A stretch of 64,000 nt of DNA from Rotaria socialis. Lineage: Eukaryota > Rotifera > Eurotatoria > Philodinida > Philodinidae. How positions within the stretch are numbered: the first letter of the stretch is position 1; each line of letters starts with the position of its first letter. A program made the translations under genes and the position numbers. This document shows, piece by piece, positions 47,138 to 59,752 of the stretch. The notes below the pieces were generated by a model, which saw only the letters and a program-made list of their open reading frames with translations, was not told the origin of the DNA and did no database searches. Where the stretch lies: the NCBI GenBank assembly GCA_905331475.1, contig CAJNYU010001802.1, positions 1-64,000 on the forward strand, in the 5' to 3' direction.

Positions 47138-50100
47138 ACTTCTTGACGGATCCTTCTCATCTTTGAACTCAACTGAGATATTAATGAGATCGTTATGTGT
47201 ACAAAATTTCATGACAATTGGATGAGGCTTTCAAAGGTTATCGTGTTAACGGCCGGACGGACACACTGACCGAATCTAGAGTGTACTCACATTTTTTGAG
47301 TACACAAAAAAGATATTTGAGATTTATTGAATTCTTCTCTATTGTTTTCGTTTCATTTTTTTTATACCTATGAAACTTCAAATTCGATTTCTAGTTGTAC
47401 TAGGATCCCATCAAAACAAAAAATAATACTAACAGTGAAAACATTATTCCAATTCTATTTTTGAATCATAGACTTTATGTGAATACATAAAAAATGAATT
47501 TCAACGCTGATTAAAACAGAGTATAATATTAAACTATTTACCGAACTTCTGCGTTATATTTGAGTTAAAGATGTTTAGATTGTATTTGATTCTAAATTTA
47601 ATGAATTATTGATATAAACTGATATATTTCCGAGGAATTTAATAAATATTTGCTTTCTATATAGTAAATTCTGACTAAAAATTGTTCACATGTTGAAGAT
47701 GAAAAGAAGACCTAAACAGATTCATATCTATTTGTAGATAGAAACATTGACTATTCTTCAAAACAAAACAGAGTATTGTCGAATAATAAAAAAGAATGAA
47801 TTAGTTTTGGTTAAAAAAAAGATAATTTAAATTTCGTTCTAAAGAAGACTAACACTTTGCTCTTATAGAGAGAAAATTTTTTCTTGTAATTATGAATATT
47901 TTCTGTCAGAGTTTCAGTAATTTTCTCTTTTTGACGTAAAGAAAAAAACGAAATTAAGATCGACCTGTCTTTAAGATATCCAAAATCCGGTACGTACAAA
48001 ATCGATGTAACATTTATTCAACCAACATTAGAACTTATGCGAATCGGATTAAAATGTTCTACAGTCACAATAGTTGATGTTCGAAGTCAAGAAGAAGAAA
48101 CATGTTTTCAAGAACACAAATTTTATCTTTCATCATTAAATTCATTGAATCAAATTAATTCATCGTCATCTGTTCTCCTATTACCACATAGTCTCCAACA
48201 TAAACTTGAACCAACAATATTAACAAATTGTTCTAATCATGATTTTATATATTCATTTTATCTTCTTTTTATTGATCCATCGCTATGGAAACATTCACGT
48301 GTTCAACGGTATTCATATCATATAAATCAACCTTTTGAAGAAAAATTTATCGATAATTATTGTTCAGAATTTGGATCGAAATCAATATTAGCTCTTGAAC
48401 CAAAATCTCTTTCACACGGTTATTACCTATATGTATTTACCATTGGTAGAGATTCAAGTATGGTTGATTTTCGACAATATATTCAACCCATTGAAATTAC
48501 ACGTTCAGACTTAATTACAAAATTTGGTGGAAATGAAACAATTAAGAATAATAATGAGGAAATTCATTTGGATTTTTATTTAAGAACAATGGATCCAGAT
48601 AATGAATTAGAAAGACGTAAACTTAATTTTACACTTATTTGTTATCCTGAACAGTTTCAATCATTAATTTTTCAACCAAACATAATTCGATTGGGTTCAT
48701 CAAGACCAACAGAAGCCAATGCACAAAATATAAATGAATGGTCTATACAATGGTCGCACTTAAACTTAATATTACATCGATCTGAATTAAATTTACAATT
48801 CTATGAAAATCAATGTTTTTCATCAAATGTGAAGAATGATAAAAATCGAAAATCAATACAATTCAATTCTGATAGAAAAACATTAACTATTAATGAAAAA
48901 AATTTAATGTTTGATAATGGCATATTACATTTTTTACTTATTGTTCGACATTTAAATGATGGTAGACAATTGATCGCAAGTTTAGAAGTTGATAAACAAT
49001 TGAATTTTATTTTTGATACAACGGATTTAAGCGCATTAGAAGATATTATGAATAATTTAGAAGATTTAGCTTCGTCTAATCCAAAACAAGCAGTAGAATT
49101 AATCACTGGTGTAGCTGACAGACTTAATCAAATGAGTGATAATAATGTACGTAATAGTATGTATATTTTGATTTAAATGTTTTTTCCTAATAGACTTCAG
49201 AAAACACAAACGAAGCCGAAACAAAAACAATGAATGATCGAATGGCTTCAGTATGTTTTTTTTCTATATTTTTTTGCTTGTTAGGAAACCCTAGTCTCGT
49301 AGCTTCTTAATGATTTATCTTTTAATATTCAATCATTTCACCTTTTAATTGCCTACATATTGATATGTTTATTTAAATTTAAATAACATTCACACCCCTT
49401 CGTATATTATCTTGATTAGATAAAGAATATGAGAATAAGTATCTACGAAAGTATGGAAACATACAATTCAAAAAAGATTGTTATACAATTCTATTAGAAC
49501 ATGGGTCTTCTTGAACTGTTCTTTTGAAGTGCATCTAAAAAAATAGTTAATATTACTCATATGAAAAAATATCGGTATAATTACTATCCTGTAGAAGAAT
49601 TGAAAGGTGAATTGCTTGAAAAATAAAACAATCGAATATTCTAAAAACGAACTACCATTAAGATATGTACGAGTCTATGTTCTCCTGAATACCTGATAAA
49701 TTAATTATCTATTTATTTATATCAAGTACAATAATGATGAAAAATTTAATTTAGATGCGATCAAAAATGTTAACATCGATGAATACAGTTTTCAATTCTG
49801 TAGATGATCCAAATACTGTTGATAAAGCCCTAAAAGCTAGTGCAACAGTAACAGCTAATAGTGACCAAATGCCATTAAATAATCAAGTTTGAACTAATTC
49901 TTTATTTATTTATTATTTTTATTTATATAATCTATATACATATATATGCATAGGAAAAAGGAGCTGATATTATTGAAAAAGTTGGCACCAAAGTAAAAGA
50001 TATGAATTCAACCGATGACGAAACTGTTACTAATCTTGCTACATGTTTATATCATATATATTTTTTTTTGACAGTCTTTTATTTGAAAACATTCTTGTAT

Positions 50101-53100
50101 TTCTAGCATTATTGAATGTTGGGGGTAATGTTCTTCAAGCTGCATCAAGAACTGTTTCAAAAGATAAAGAAAATAACCCAGATGCTGTCATTGAAGTTAA
50201 TAAAAATATTGTATAATATATTTGATTTCATTAATGTATACATGTAGAATCTTGAATCAGATATGAAAGTAACAGAAAATGAAGAAACAGACACAAAAGT
50301 TCTTTATGCTCCAACACAATTTTATGATGCATGTGATGAATGTGAGACATTACCTGAAGATCGATGGGAAGAATTTCGACATAAATTAGCAGAAGAAAAG
50401 AAAACAATTATTGAAGGACGAGAAAGAGTTTGTTTTTTTTTATTTTTTGTTTTATTAAATATTTATTTCTGTTTGTTTCAGGCTTCCAATATTGCTAAAC
50501 GAAGTTCTGACGGTTTATTTACTGTTGGCGATACTTTAGTAAATCGTTCATCAATAAATGAAACAAAAACTATTGAAAGTAAAACAATGACAATGACATT
50601 TACAAAAGCAAGTCCAGATGGTATAAGTAGAATATTTTCAATGGTTCATAAGTAAATCTTGTTTTCTTTTTTATCAAAAAAGGTAAATCAAGTTTATCAG
50701 TTGGTGATACAAATATTCGTTTACCTGATTTATCGGATTTAAATTTTGGTTCAGATTCATCTGAAGTTTTTACAAAAATACTTGAATCTAAAAATAATCC
50801 ATTCGCAAGTACACATGGAAATACAAGTGTACAAGGTAGTGTTGTTACAATTATCTTATCAGGACCAGATGGATCAGAAATGTCTGTAAAAAATACAACC
50901 AAACCAATTTCTATTCGTTTAACACGACCAATCGATAAACAACCACAATATCAACAATATGATTTACAAGGCAAATCATTTCAATATCATAAAGTTAATT
51001 TACCTGAAAAACAAATGACATTATCAGTTTATTTATCTCCTAATTCGTCGTCAATGGATACTTATGCTGTTTTTGTTTCATTTGGTGTCAATGAAACTGC
51101 ATTAGAACCGCCCACTGAATCAAAATTTGATCTTCTTTTTATTATTCCAAATCAAACTGTTTTAGAATCAACAATAGATATTTATTCAGAAGATGAACAC
51201 GAATTAAGGCATACTATTTTTATGCCACCAAGTGTTCATCTTGGAAATGGAACTTATATATTTGGTGTTAAATTGCTTGGTAAGATTTAAAAAAAAAGAT
51301 AGATGATTGAGTAATGATCTAATAAAATTTAGATACAAATATGACCAAGAATTTAACCGAACATAATTCTGGTTACACAATAAATATGTATGTATCAAAA
51401 TGTCAATACTGGGATGAAAAACGTTTCATATGGAGTTCAGATGGATGTGAAGTAAATTATTTTGTATTTAATATAGATTATTTATACTTTAAATACGTAT
51501 ATATAAATAGGTTGGATCGCTGACAACATTAAAATCAACTGAATGTCTTTGTACACATTTAACAACATTTGGAAGTGATTTTTTTATCCCGCCAAATAAA
51601 ATTGATTTTACAACTGTTTTTAAAAAATTTAAAACTTTACATGAAAATGCTGCTGTGTTCAGTACAGTTATTGGTATTTTTAGTTTATATATTCTTGCTG
51701 CTATTTGGGCAAGAAGAAAAGATAAGCTTGATTTAATTAAGGTAAATTATTAAAATAAATGCTACTGAATATGAATCTATCTAATAGAGTAGCTGTCTAA
51801 ATCGAGTTCGAATGTAAATGGAGAAAGAAACAGTTAAACTAAAACTAAATCTAGGAATAGATTTACTTTTAGTTTAACTTTCCGATATATGCGACATATG
51901 AATACATACATACATACCCTTCACCCGCACCCACATTTGAGCACTCCTCCATGGTATCCAGTACCCACACTCACATTTGAAGTACCCCAGGTATCCCCGT
52001 ATCCCTCCAGGGTAACCCTCCTACCTACCACTCACTCGCACTCCCACCTACAGTTACCCTTTAGCCCCCTCAACCAAACCCACTCCATCTTAAACTAAAT
52101 CTATTTCTATCACTTATTTTTGAATTGATACCATGCAGTTGGATGTCCATTTATATTCGAATTCGAACTAGGCATCTCATGTTTATTTTCTTGTCTACAT
52201 ATTTGTAGTCATATCTCTCGAAGAGATCAGTATTTATGCATGTATAAAACAGTAATATTTGACTTCTTGTTTTATCTAGTGGACCGCAACGCCGTTGATT
52301 GATAATCTTCCAATCGATACTTATCATTATTTACTAACAGTTCATACTGGTTTTGGTAAAGAATCTGGTACAACATCGAATATAAGTTTTGTTATATCAG
52401 GTGAATCATCTGATAGTGGTATGCGAAAATTAACTGACGGAAAAATAAAAGTAAGTTTTGATTTAATATTGATTCTCTATGAAGGCTAACCATGAATATT
52501 GATAGTGATTGATAAGAAAATCTTTTCGGATGCTTCATTCTGATTTCAGCGTATTTTTTGTTTGTTAATACATACGAGACGGCGTTATACTTAGTTAAAA
52601 CTCTACACAGATTTGAGTTTCTATTGAGAATTACCGAAACTATTGTATGTTATTAATAAGTTTGCCTATGAAAAGTCTCTGTAGGCCTTATTTTCCATGG
52701 TTGATGCATTGAATCAATCTAATATGTTCAAGACTATTACATAAAAAACGTTTCATATTATTATGTATTAATCATTGTTTCATAGAATGGCATAACTAAA
52801 ATATCAGTGAACACTAAGATTTTGTTCGTGTATAAAAAAAATACAGGTCGCTAGTTAAATAAACATGTATGCTCATTAACATCATTCATATGAAACAATT
52901 TCTCTCGTATTAATTATTTGTTGATTTAATTGCCTAATAATTGCGGAATATCATCTCACGTGTTTTTGTCCACATTGCTCAACTATTATAAAACATTATA
53001 TTTATAAGTAGTTGAATAAAAATACAATTAAAATTTGGATCATATCAAATTATTCTATCAGTCTTATTTTGAGTTACATATTAATAGAATTAAATTTAAA

Positions 53101-56100
53101 AGAAAATAGTATCATCTCGAGTAGTTTTCAGGTAATAACAGATAATAAGTTAGAAAATAACATTAAACTATTAATAGATATGCTTTTTTATCTCTTACCA
53201 CTTCCCCTATGAATATTTGTTACATCAAATTACTGAATAAGATCCAGATAAATATTTTATAATCCTGTTTAACTTTGATGCTATACGTAAAACAATAGAA
53301 TGTTTATTGTAATTCATAGATAAATATGAATCAAAGTATGTTGAAGTATAGTTGTTTAAGAAATAAATTATTTTTCAAAAAACAAATAATGGTAAAAGCA
53401 TGATTGAAAGCAGGAACTGATTATGACTATATATTGCTAGTTTGTATCATAGAATATAAATAAAATTTTATGAATTCATTAGCATAATGGGTTTAGGCGA
53501 TCGCTTGAAATCGGCTAACAGAAATTTTGTTGCTAAATTTGACTTAAAATTAATAGTTCAGGTGTTTCTTCGTGAAATTTAGTGATCGAAAAGCAACGAA
53601 ATATAATAGAGATAATAGATTGTAGAGAGAATTTTTCAAGATTTGAAATGTCAATTCTCAGTTGAACTTCTTCAACTTGAGATATTTGTGAGAGCACATT
53701 GGTTTCATTCTACAAGACATCTAAAGTAAAGTCAACTAACATCGCATCTATATGACCGATAGAAGGCAGAAAACGAGTGATAGTTTGCAAGATAGTCTCG
53801 AGAAAATATTGAATCAATATGTTTGAAAAAGATTAAAAAAATGAATTATTTTTCAAATTCTTTTCTTTCATAAAGGAATTTTCCGCTGGTAGTATTCGAA
53901 ATTATGTCATGAGTGTTGAATCACCACTTGGTCCTTTACTCTATCTTCGTGTTTGGCATGATAATTCTGGTGTAAAAGAAAGAGCTTCTTGGTTTTTAAA
54001 TATGATCAATGTTCTGGATTTACAAACAGGCGAAAAGTAATGCATTCTAAATAAATAAATAAATAAATAGTTTCTTGAGGGTGTGGTTTTGTTTCTTTTT
54101 TCGTTCAGGAGTTATTTTATTTGTAATGATTGGCTTGCAGTAGAAAAAGGTGATGGATTAGTTGATCGTATTATACCACTTGCATCCTCAAAAGAATTAA
54201 AAAACTTTTCACATTTGTTTACGGAATCCGTTAAAAAGAAACTTAGTGATGCGCATTTATGGTTTTCGGTATTTTCACGGCCAGTACGAAGTAATTTTAC
54301 ACGTCTTCAACGTATATCATGTTGCATATCATTACTTTTTTGCACCATGATATCAAATGCAATGTTTTATCGACAAGATACACAGACAATGACAAATAAA
54401 TCTGGTGTTTTATTGAAAATTGGCCCTCTTGAGTTTACATTAACACAAGTTTTAATTAGTTTTTTTGGTACATTAGTTGTCTTACCGATAAATATAATCA
54501 TTATAACATTATTTCGTAAAGCAAAATATAGCCAAAAAACATTAGTAACATACCAATTGAAGAAAGCGAAATATCAAAATAAATCATATGAAAGCAATGA
54601 ACAACATAAAAAGACAATTAGGTTTGTTATTGTTTGATTTTAATTAAATTTAAAAAAGAAAATTCTTTTAGTTTTTTTTCAAAAACGAAATCTTGTTGTA
54701 ATAATTCGAAACTTGATCAAGAAGAAATTGAACGCATCAATGCAATACCATCAATCGAAGACAAAACACGAACACTTCCACATTGGCTTGTTTATGTTGC
54801 GTGGATATGTAAGTAAAATCAAATCAAATTTGTTGCCGTTTTATTTTTGAAATATTTATCTGTTTCTAGTGGTGATATTAAGTATTTTAACATCTTCATT
54901 TTTTGTTATTCTCTATTCATTGGAATGGGGTGCACAGCGCGCAAATGAATGGTTAATTACAATGATGCTTTCATTCGGTCAATCCATACTAATCATTGAT
55001 CCATTGAAAGTATTTCTGATTACGGCTATTCTAAGTTGTCTTATTCGCCGACCATATAATGATGAAACATTAGACTTTGATGATCCATTTACTGGCGCAT
55101 TACTTGCACATAATAATTTAACTCATGTTGATTATAATGATGAGATTTGTAATGAGAAAAATTTTAAAAGTATATTTTTCAAAATATCTTTATTTCAATG
55201 AAAAGAAAGATAAAGTTGTTTTTCTTTCATTATTTTTGTTTCTTTTATTTAGAAATTGCCATTCAACGTCGTGTACATTTATTTGATCTACGTCCGATTG
55301 ATTCAAAGGAAATGGGACGTGCAAGAGAACAACGTTTACGTGAAATAAAAATGGGACAAATCATACGTGAAATTATTATCTATGTATTTTTTACGGTAGT
55401 TTTATTATTTCTATCGTATCAATCACGAGATACAAATTCGCATGGGTTATATCGTGATACAAAACATTTATTTATTACGGAAAATTTTAATGATGTCACT
55501 TCAATCGATGCATGGTGGGATTATTGTAATAATATTTTACTAAAAGGACTTTATGCACAACCATGGTATAATAATAAAAATTTAACATGGAGAGAAAAAT
55601 TGACAACTGCAACTCGTGTATCGATGCGTGTTGGTGCACCTAGAATTCGTCAATTGCGTGTCAAAGACAATAGTTGTCGAATTCATCGTCGTTTTAAACA
55701 TATAATATCGCATTGTCGAAATGATTATAATTGGTTTGATGATGATACAAAACATTATACATCACGATGGGAAACAGTCTTGGATAAAAATACACCGAAC
55801 TTAAATAATGAAACAAATAATCAAGAAAAGCGGTGTAAAACACCATGGTGTTATCAAGTTAGTTTGAGTGATTTTTTTTTAAATGCACATGAACGAGAAA
55901 AGAGTCTTACTTTGACAACAGAAATGTTTTTAAAGAGCCCCGACAAGATGCTCCCCGGGCACTTGCTCCCTAACTGTATTTAACAAAAATGTTAATCAGT
56001 ACGAGATTAAGATATAAATCTATTTAATCGAGTGTATGGGTGTATCGATGTGAGTGTGTCAGTGCAAGTATCGACAAATGGTTATCCTCTTCAGTCATCC

Positions 56101-57799
56101 ACACCCACATTTTTGTATGAATCATATACTGTTGTGAAATCACCGTTCCTGGAGTCAATGTTGCTGAGGAGCAAGTGTCGGTGGAGCAACTATCCGGGAA
56201 GCAACTATCCGGGGAGTATCTGTCTGAGGAGCATCTTGCCGATTACCATTTCTAAAATGCAAATCAGTGTATTTAAAAAATAGCAGAAGATGAGCATGAA
56301 AATTAACAGTTGATATCTCAATAAAGTTCAAAATTGGCATATACTATATATTTAACATTATCGAAATCAATAGAAAACGTTCAATAATACCAATTTTATG
56401 TTAAAATAAAACAACAAATAACTTTTTCTTTATTTTTAGAGTAGTATTTATACAAAAAGTGATCCTCTTTCGGCAATTTACAAAACATATAAAGGTGGTG
56501 GCTATGTTGTTTCATTAGGTCGTACATATGAAAAAGCTCTATCAGTACTTGATGAACTTCATTCACAAAATTGGCTTGATCAATTGACTCGTGCAGTTAT
56601 TATTGATTTTTCACTTTATAATGCAAATGTTAATTTATTTGTTGCTGTAACACTTTCATTTGAAATGACATCAATGGGCTCAGTTATACAAGATCATCGC
56701 ATTAAAGTATTTCGTTTATATGATCATATTGGTAGCTATGGTTTAATTGTATATATATTTGAGCTATTTTTTATTATTTTTACCATCTACTCTATTGTGC
56801 ATGAAACTTCGTTAATAATTAAACATAAAAGAGGATATTTCAGAAAATTTTGGAATGTGACTTCATTTTTAACAGCTATATTTAGTATAATAATAATAAT
56901 AATGTATGGAACAAAAAAAGCATTAACACGATTAGCAATTCGATCATTGAAAAAAACTGAAATGGGTAACGTGAAATAAAATTTAAAAAAATCTAATACA
57001 ATCTATCTAAGTAGTTTTCCTTTTTTTTCGTTTTTGTGTTTGAATAGGTGAATTTGTTAATTTTAATGCAATTGGAAGTTTCGATGAAGTTTATTCATAT
57101 ATTGTAGCACTAATTACATTTTTTACAATGCTTAAGTTTTTAAAATTACTTCGATTTAATAGACGTGTCGGAATGTTATCAAAATCATTTTCTTATGCTC
57201 AAAAAGATTTAATTTCCTTTGGATTTGTTTTTCTTATATTTATGTTAGCATATGCACAAATGGGTTTTGCAATATTTGGTCGTTCACTTCGTAGTTTTAG
57301 AAACTTATTTAATTCATTAACAACTTGCTTTCGAATGTTGTTGGGTGAAATCAATGCACCAGCCATGATTGCTGTTAGTCGAGTCTATGGTAAATTCATA
57401 TCTTAACTAATGATAATAATAGAAGAAGAAAATCTGAGTTTATTTTTTCTAGGCGCATTTTTTTATTTATCATTCGTTATTCTTGTATTTATTGCTTTAC
57501 TCAGCATTTTCATAACAATGTATGTATATTACAATGATTAAACTATCGTCTGGTAGGGTTTTATTTCTGTTTCTAGTTTAAATGACTCATTTGCACGTGT
57601 TAAACGAGAATTAATTGCAAAAAAATATCGAAATGAAATGATGGATTTTATGTGGTCAGCATTTAGAAAAATTGTTGGACTCAACAATCAGAAGAAATCT
57701 AAAAATGAAAAAGAAAAAGAAAAAGAAAGGATGCCGGTGAATTCTATGAATGAGACGAACAAAGCTCCATTGGCGACAGCAGACGATGAGGAAATTTGA
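41850..57799 (+). CDS. polycystin-1-like protein (PKD1 family)
   Basis: 29 exons read in one phase for about 2,898 residues: 41850-41919, 42090-42245, 42603-43193, 43249-43373, 43428-43608, 43685-43884, 43955-44162, 44240-44622, 45828-46744, 47976-49146, 49194-49250, 49755-49886, 49954-50044, 50107-50210, 50248-50427, 50482-50620, 50683-51279, 51333-51451, 51511-51741, 52280-52450, 53876-54036, 54109-54621, 54672-54808, 54870-55169, 55253-55857, 56440-56965, 57048-57389, 57453-57519, 57577-57799. In order: signal peptide (1-22), LamG-like domain (about 76-272), WSC domain (273-374; GQCGCVQ), PKD-like repeats (375-943; INCTIDFGDGDRKT), REJ-like region (944-1334), GAIN region, GPS (CQYWDEKRFIWSSDGCE, then CLCTHLTTF with the HL/T cleavage site), TM1, PLAT (about 1885-2000), polycystin loop (WWDYCNNILLKGLYAQPW), channel-type last helices (FLKLLRFNRRVGMLSKS) and an acidic tail. 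Family role: large membrane protein partnering TRPP channels, often ciliary or in sperm. Exon 2's end is the least certain junction. No coiled coil is seen at the C-terminus. Confidence 0.88.
44623..45827. other. long intron 8 of the polycystin-like gene
   Basis: A 1.2-kb intron among mostly 50-80-bp introns. No gene, MITE or repeat was recognised in it except a short CT run near 45768-45780. Confidence 0.55.
46745..47975. other. long intron 9 of the polycystin-like gene
   Basis: A 1.23-kb intron that contains the dispersed repeat and G tract listed at 47104-47306. The rest is AT-rich without recognised features. Confidence 0.6.
47104..47306 (+). repeat. G32 tract plus dispersed-repeat tail with hairpin end
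   Basis: A run of 32 G (47104-47135) is followed by CCACTTCTTGACGGATCC and a block ending GTTAACGGCCGGACGGACAC, then a hairpin GTGTACTCA / TGAGTACAC (about 47280-47306). The phrases ACAAAATTTCATGACAATTGG and GACGGACACAC resemble, from memory, a dispersed repeat common in many invertebrate genomes. The family is not named here. Confidence 0.55.
51801..52170. mobile_element. small C-rich element in intron 19 of the polycystin gene
   Basis: The ends are inverted: ATCGAGTTCGAATGTAAATG and CATTTATATTCGAATTCGAA. Just inside the left end lies a 48-bp hairpin (51832-51879) with 22-bp arms around GGAA. The right half is strikingly C-rich on the plus strand, with repeated CACCCACATTTGA and CCCGTATCCCTCC units. 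There is no coding content and no target duplication was identified. Confidence 0.55.
52451..53875. other. long intron 20 of the polycystin-like gene
   Basis: A 1.4-kb intron splitting the PLAT domain coding sequence. No gene or element was recognised in it. Confidence 0.55.
55938..56242. mobile_element. small motif-array element in intron 25 of the polycystin gene
   Basis: Ends CCCCGACAAGATGCTCC and GGAGCATCTTGCCG are inverted. The right part carries tandem GAGCAACTATCCGGG units, partly the inverse of CCCGGGCACTTGCTCC at the left. The centre is GT/AC-rich. It lies wholly inside an intron, so the coding sequence is untouched. Confidence 0.6.
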
Positions 57800-59752
57800 A
57801 GTTTTGAATATTGGCAATCCTAAGAGAAACTTTATTTTATGCTTTTATTCAGCTTTATCCTATTTTATTTATTCTATATTTATCTATGAAAGATATTTAG
57901 TCAATAAAATTGACTCGTGCCGTATATATAGGGCTCAGAAATATCTATCGTACAGTGCAAATCTCTGCGCCATCTTGGAAATCTCTGATAGAGCTTCGTC
58001 AAAAAATAATATGCTATTTGATAGAAATTTTATTTAAGAGAAGCTTGGCTTCATCAAGATAAACAAAAATTTTGACATTGAACAAGAAATCTACACAGTG
58101 TTATCTAACAATTAGATATGGTATATATTTTATTTTTCCTATTAGTAAAGAAAGTATCGAAATTAAATTAATTATTTTAATTTTTAATTGAATCTAACAT
58201 AGAAATATCTTAGTTCATTGCAAATTACTCAAACACATATGATAGATTCTCAAGAAATTGATGGTACAACATTTGAATTTCTTGCTGTTTAAACTAAATG
58301 AATATTCTAAAGAATAACTTTCATTTATTTATAGCAGTTGTTTTAGATCCTTTTAATCTATAACAGCTAAAGAAAATTTTTCACTTAATGGTGACAAAAG
58401 TAACTATTCAACTCTTCTTGTATTTTTATACTGTGAATTATTTCTAGTATAGAAGACATGTCACCATAGAAAAATAAAAAAGAATACATTCTTTTTGTCA
58501 TAGCTAAATCTATCAGTTGAATATTGTACTTGAAACTTTACAATATAATAAAATAGCGAAAAACAGGCATGATTGATGATTGAGAGGTAAAACCAAGTAT
58601 TATACTTTGAATTAGAACAATTTTAACCTCAACTATTTTCAAATAAATTATCAATATTCAGAGTATTTCTAATAACCCATAAATGCAGTGTATCATCAAC
58701 TGATGATATTCAAGTTATATAAATTCAAATGAAATTTATCTTTTCAATCGATAATATAATATTTTTGATTTAAATGAACTTAAATCTCTAAAATGTTTCT
58801 CTAAAATCAAACTTCGACTCTGTTCAAACAAATATATGCACCAAACTAATAATGCTAGGATTTTTGTTTTTATGAAATAGGTAGAATAACCTTCTTCGTT
58901 ATCTACATAGTTGTCTTGAATAAATAAACGCTATCTAGTTATTATGTAATTTAAGAATGAAGAAATCAAATACAAAAGAAAATGGCAGCTATATTATTGA
59001 TAACACACCTCCGTACGGTTAACTTTATAGTGAATCATTTTATTTATCTTCTGTAATACTGCAATGCAAATTCGACTAATTTCCTTTAAGAAAAACTTAT
59101 GTAAAGCAGCAATGTAGCACATTTTGTATACATGAGTTTTACATAAACTAGGTGAAACATGTTTATTTTTACCTTCTAAGGTAGTCCAATTTAAAGCTTT
59201 TATCGGTTTATATATATTGCATGTCATCAGTGTTTTTTTAATTATTCAATGATGCACCAACAAAGACTTCATTTCAAGCAGAATACGAAAATGAAATTTT
59301 TCATGTTCAGTTAACAATTAACAAACTTCGAAGAAGACTAACAAAGATTTATTTCCAATGCCGTATAGATTTCATATATGGCAATGATATATATATTAGA
59401 AAAATAATGATCACATCTAGTTCTAAAGTAGAACTCAAGCACTTATAAAATGTTTTTCTGAAAAAAATGCAAATCTTTTAATTCGATAGAAAGATATATG
59501 CGATGCCATTCAAGTTAATTCCATAGATTCAACTGAATGATCAGTGGAAGAAAATTTGAAGTTTTTTGTTTTTCTAGCTTTCATATATTTTACACATGAA
59601 TATTTCTCTAAAAGAACGAATTTTTTAAATATAAATGAATTGCATGAAATGATCTAAGATCAATGAACTTTTTCTTATGGAATTACAAAGTAGAAATGAA
59701 TTCGTTCACATAATAAAAACTCCAAATTTTTCTTTAAAACAATAGGAATTAT
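57800..59752. other. gene-free stretch between convergent genes
   Basis: The polycystin-like gene (plus) and SLC35A4 (minus) converge here, so both 3' untranslated regions should lie at the two edges. No other feature was recognised. Confidence 0.5.

Noticed and set aside
48810-49106. 98-residue minus-strand frame
   Set aside because: Antisense to exon 10 of the polycystin-like gene.
50600-50902. 100-residue minus-strand frame
   Set aside because: Antisense to exons 16 and 17 of the polycystin-like gene.
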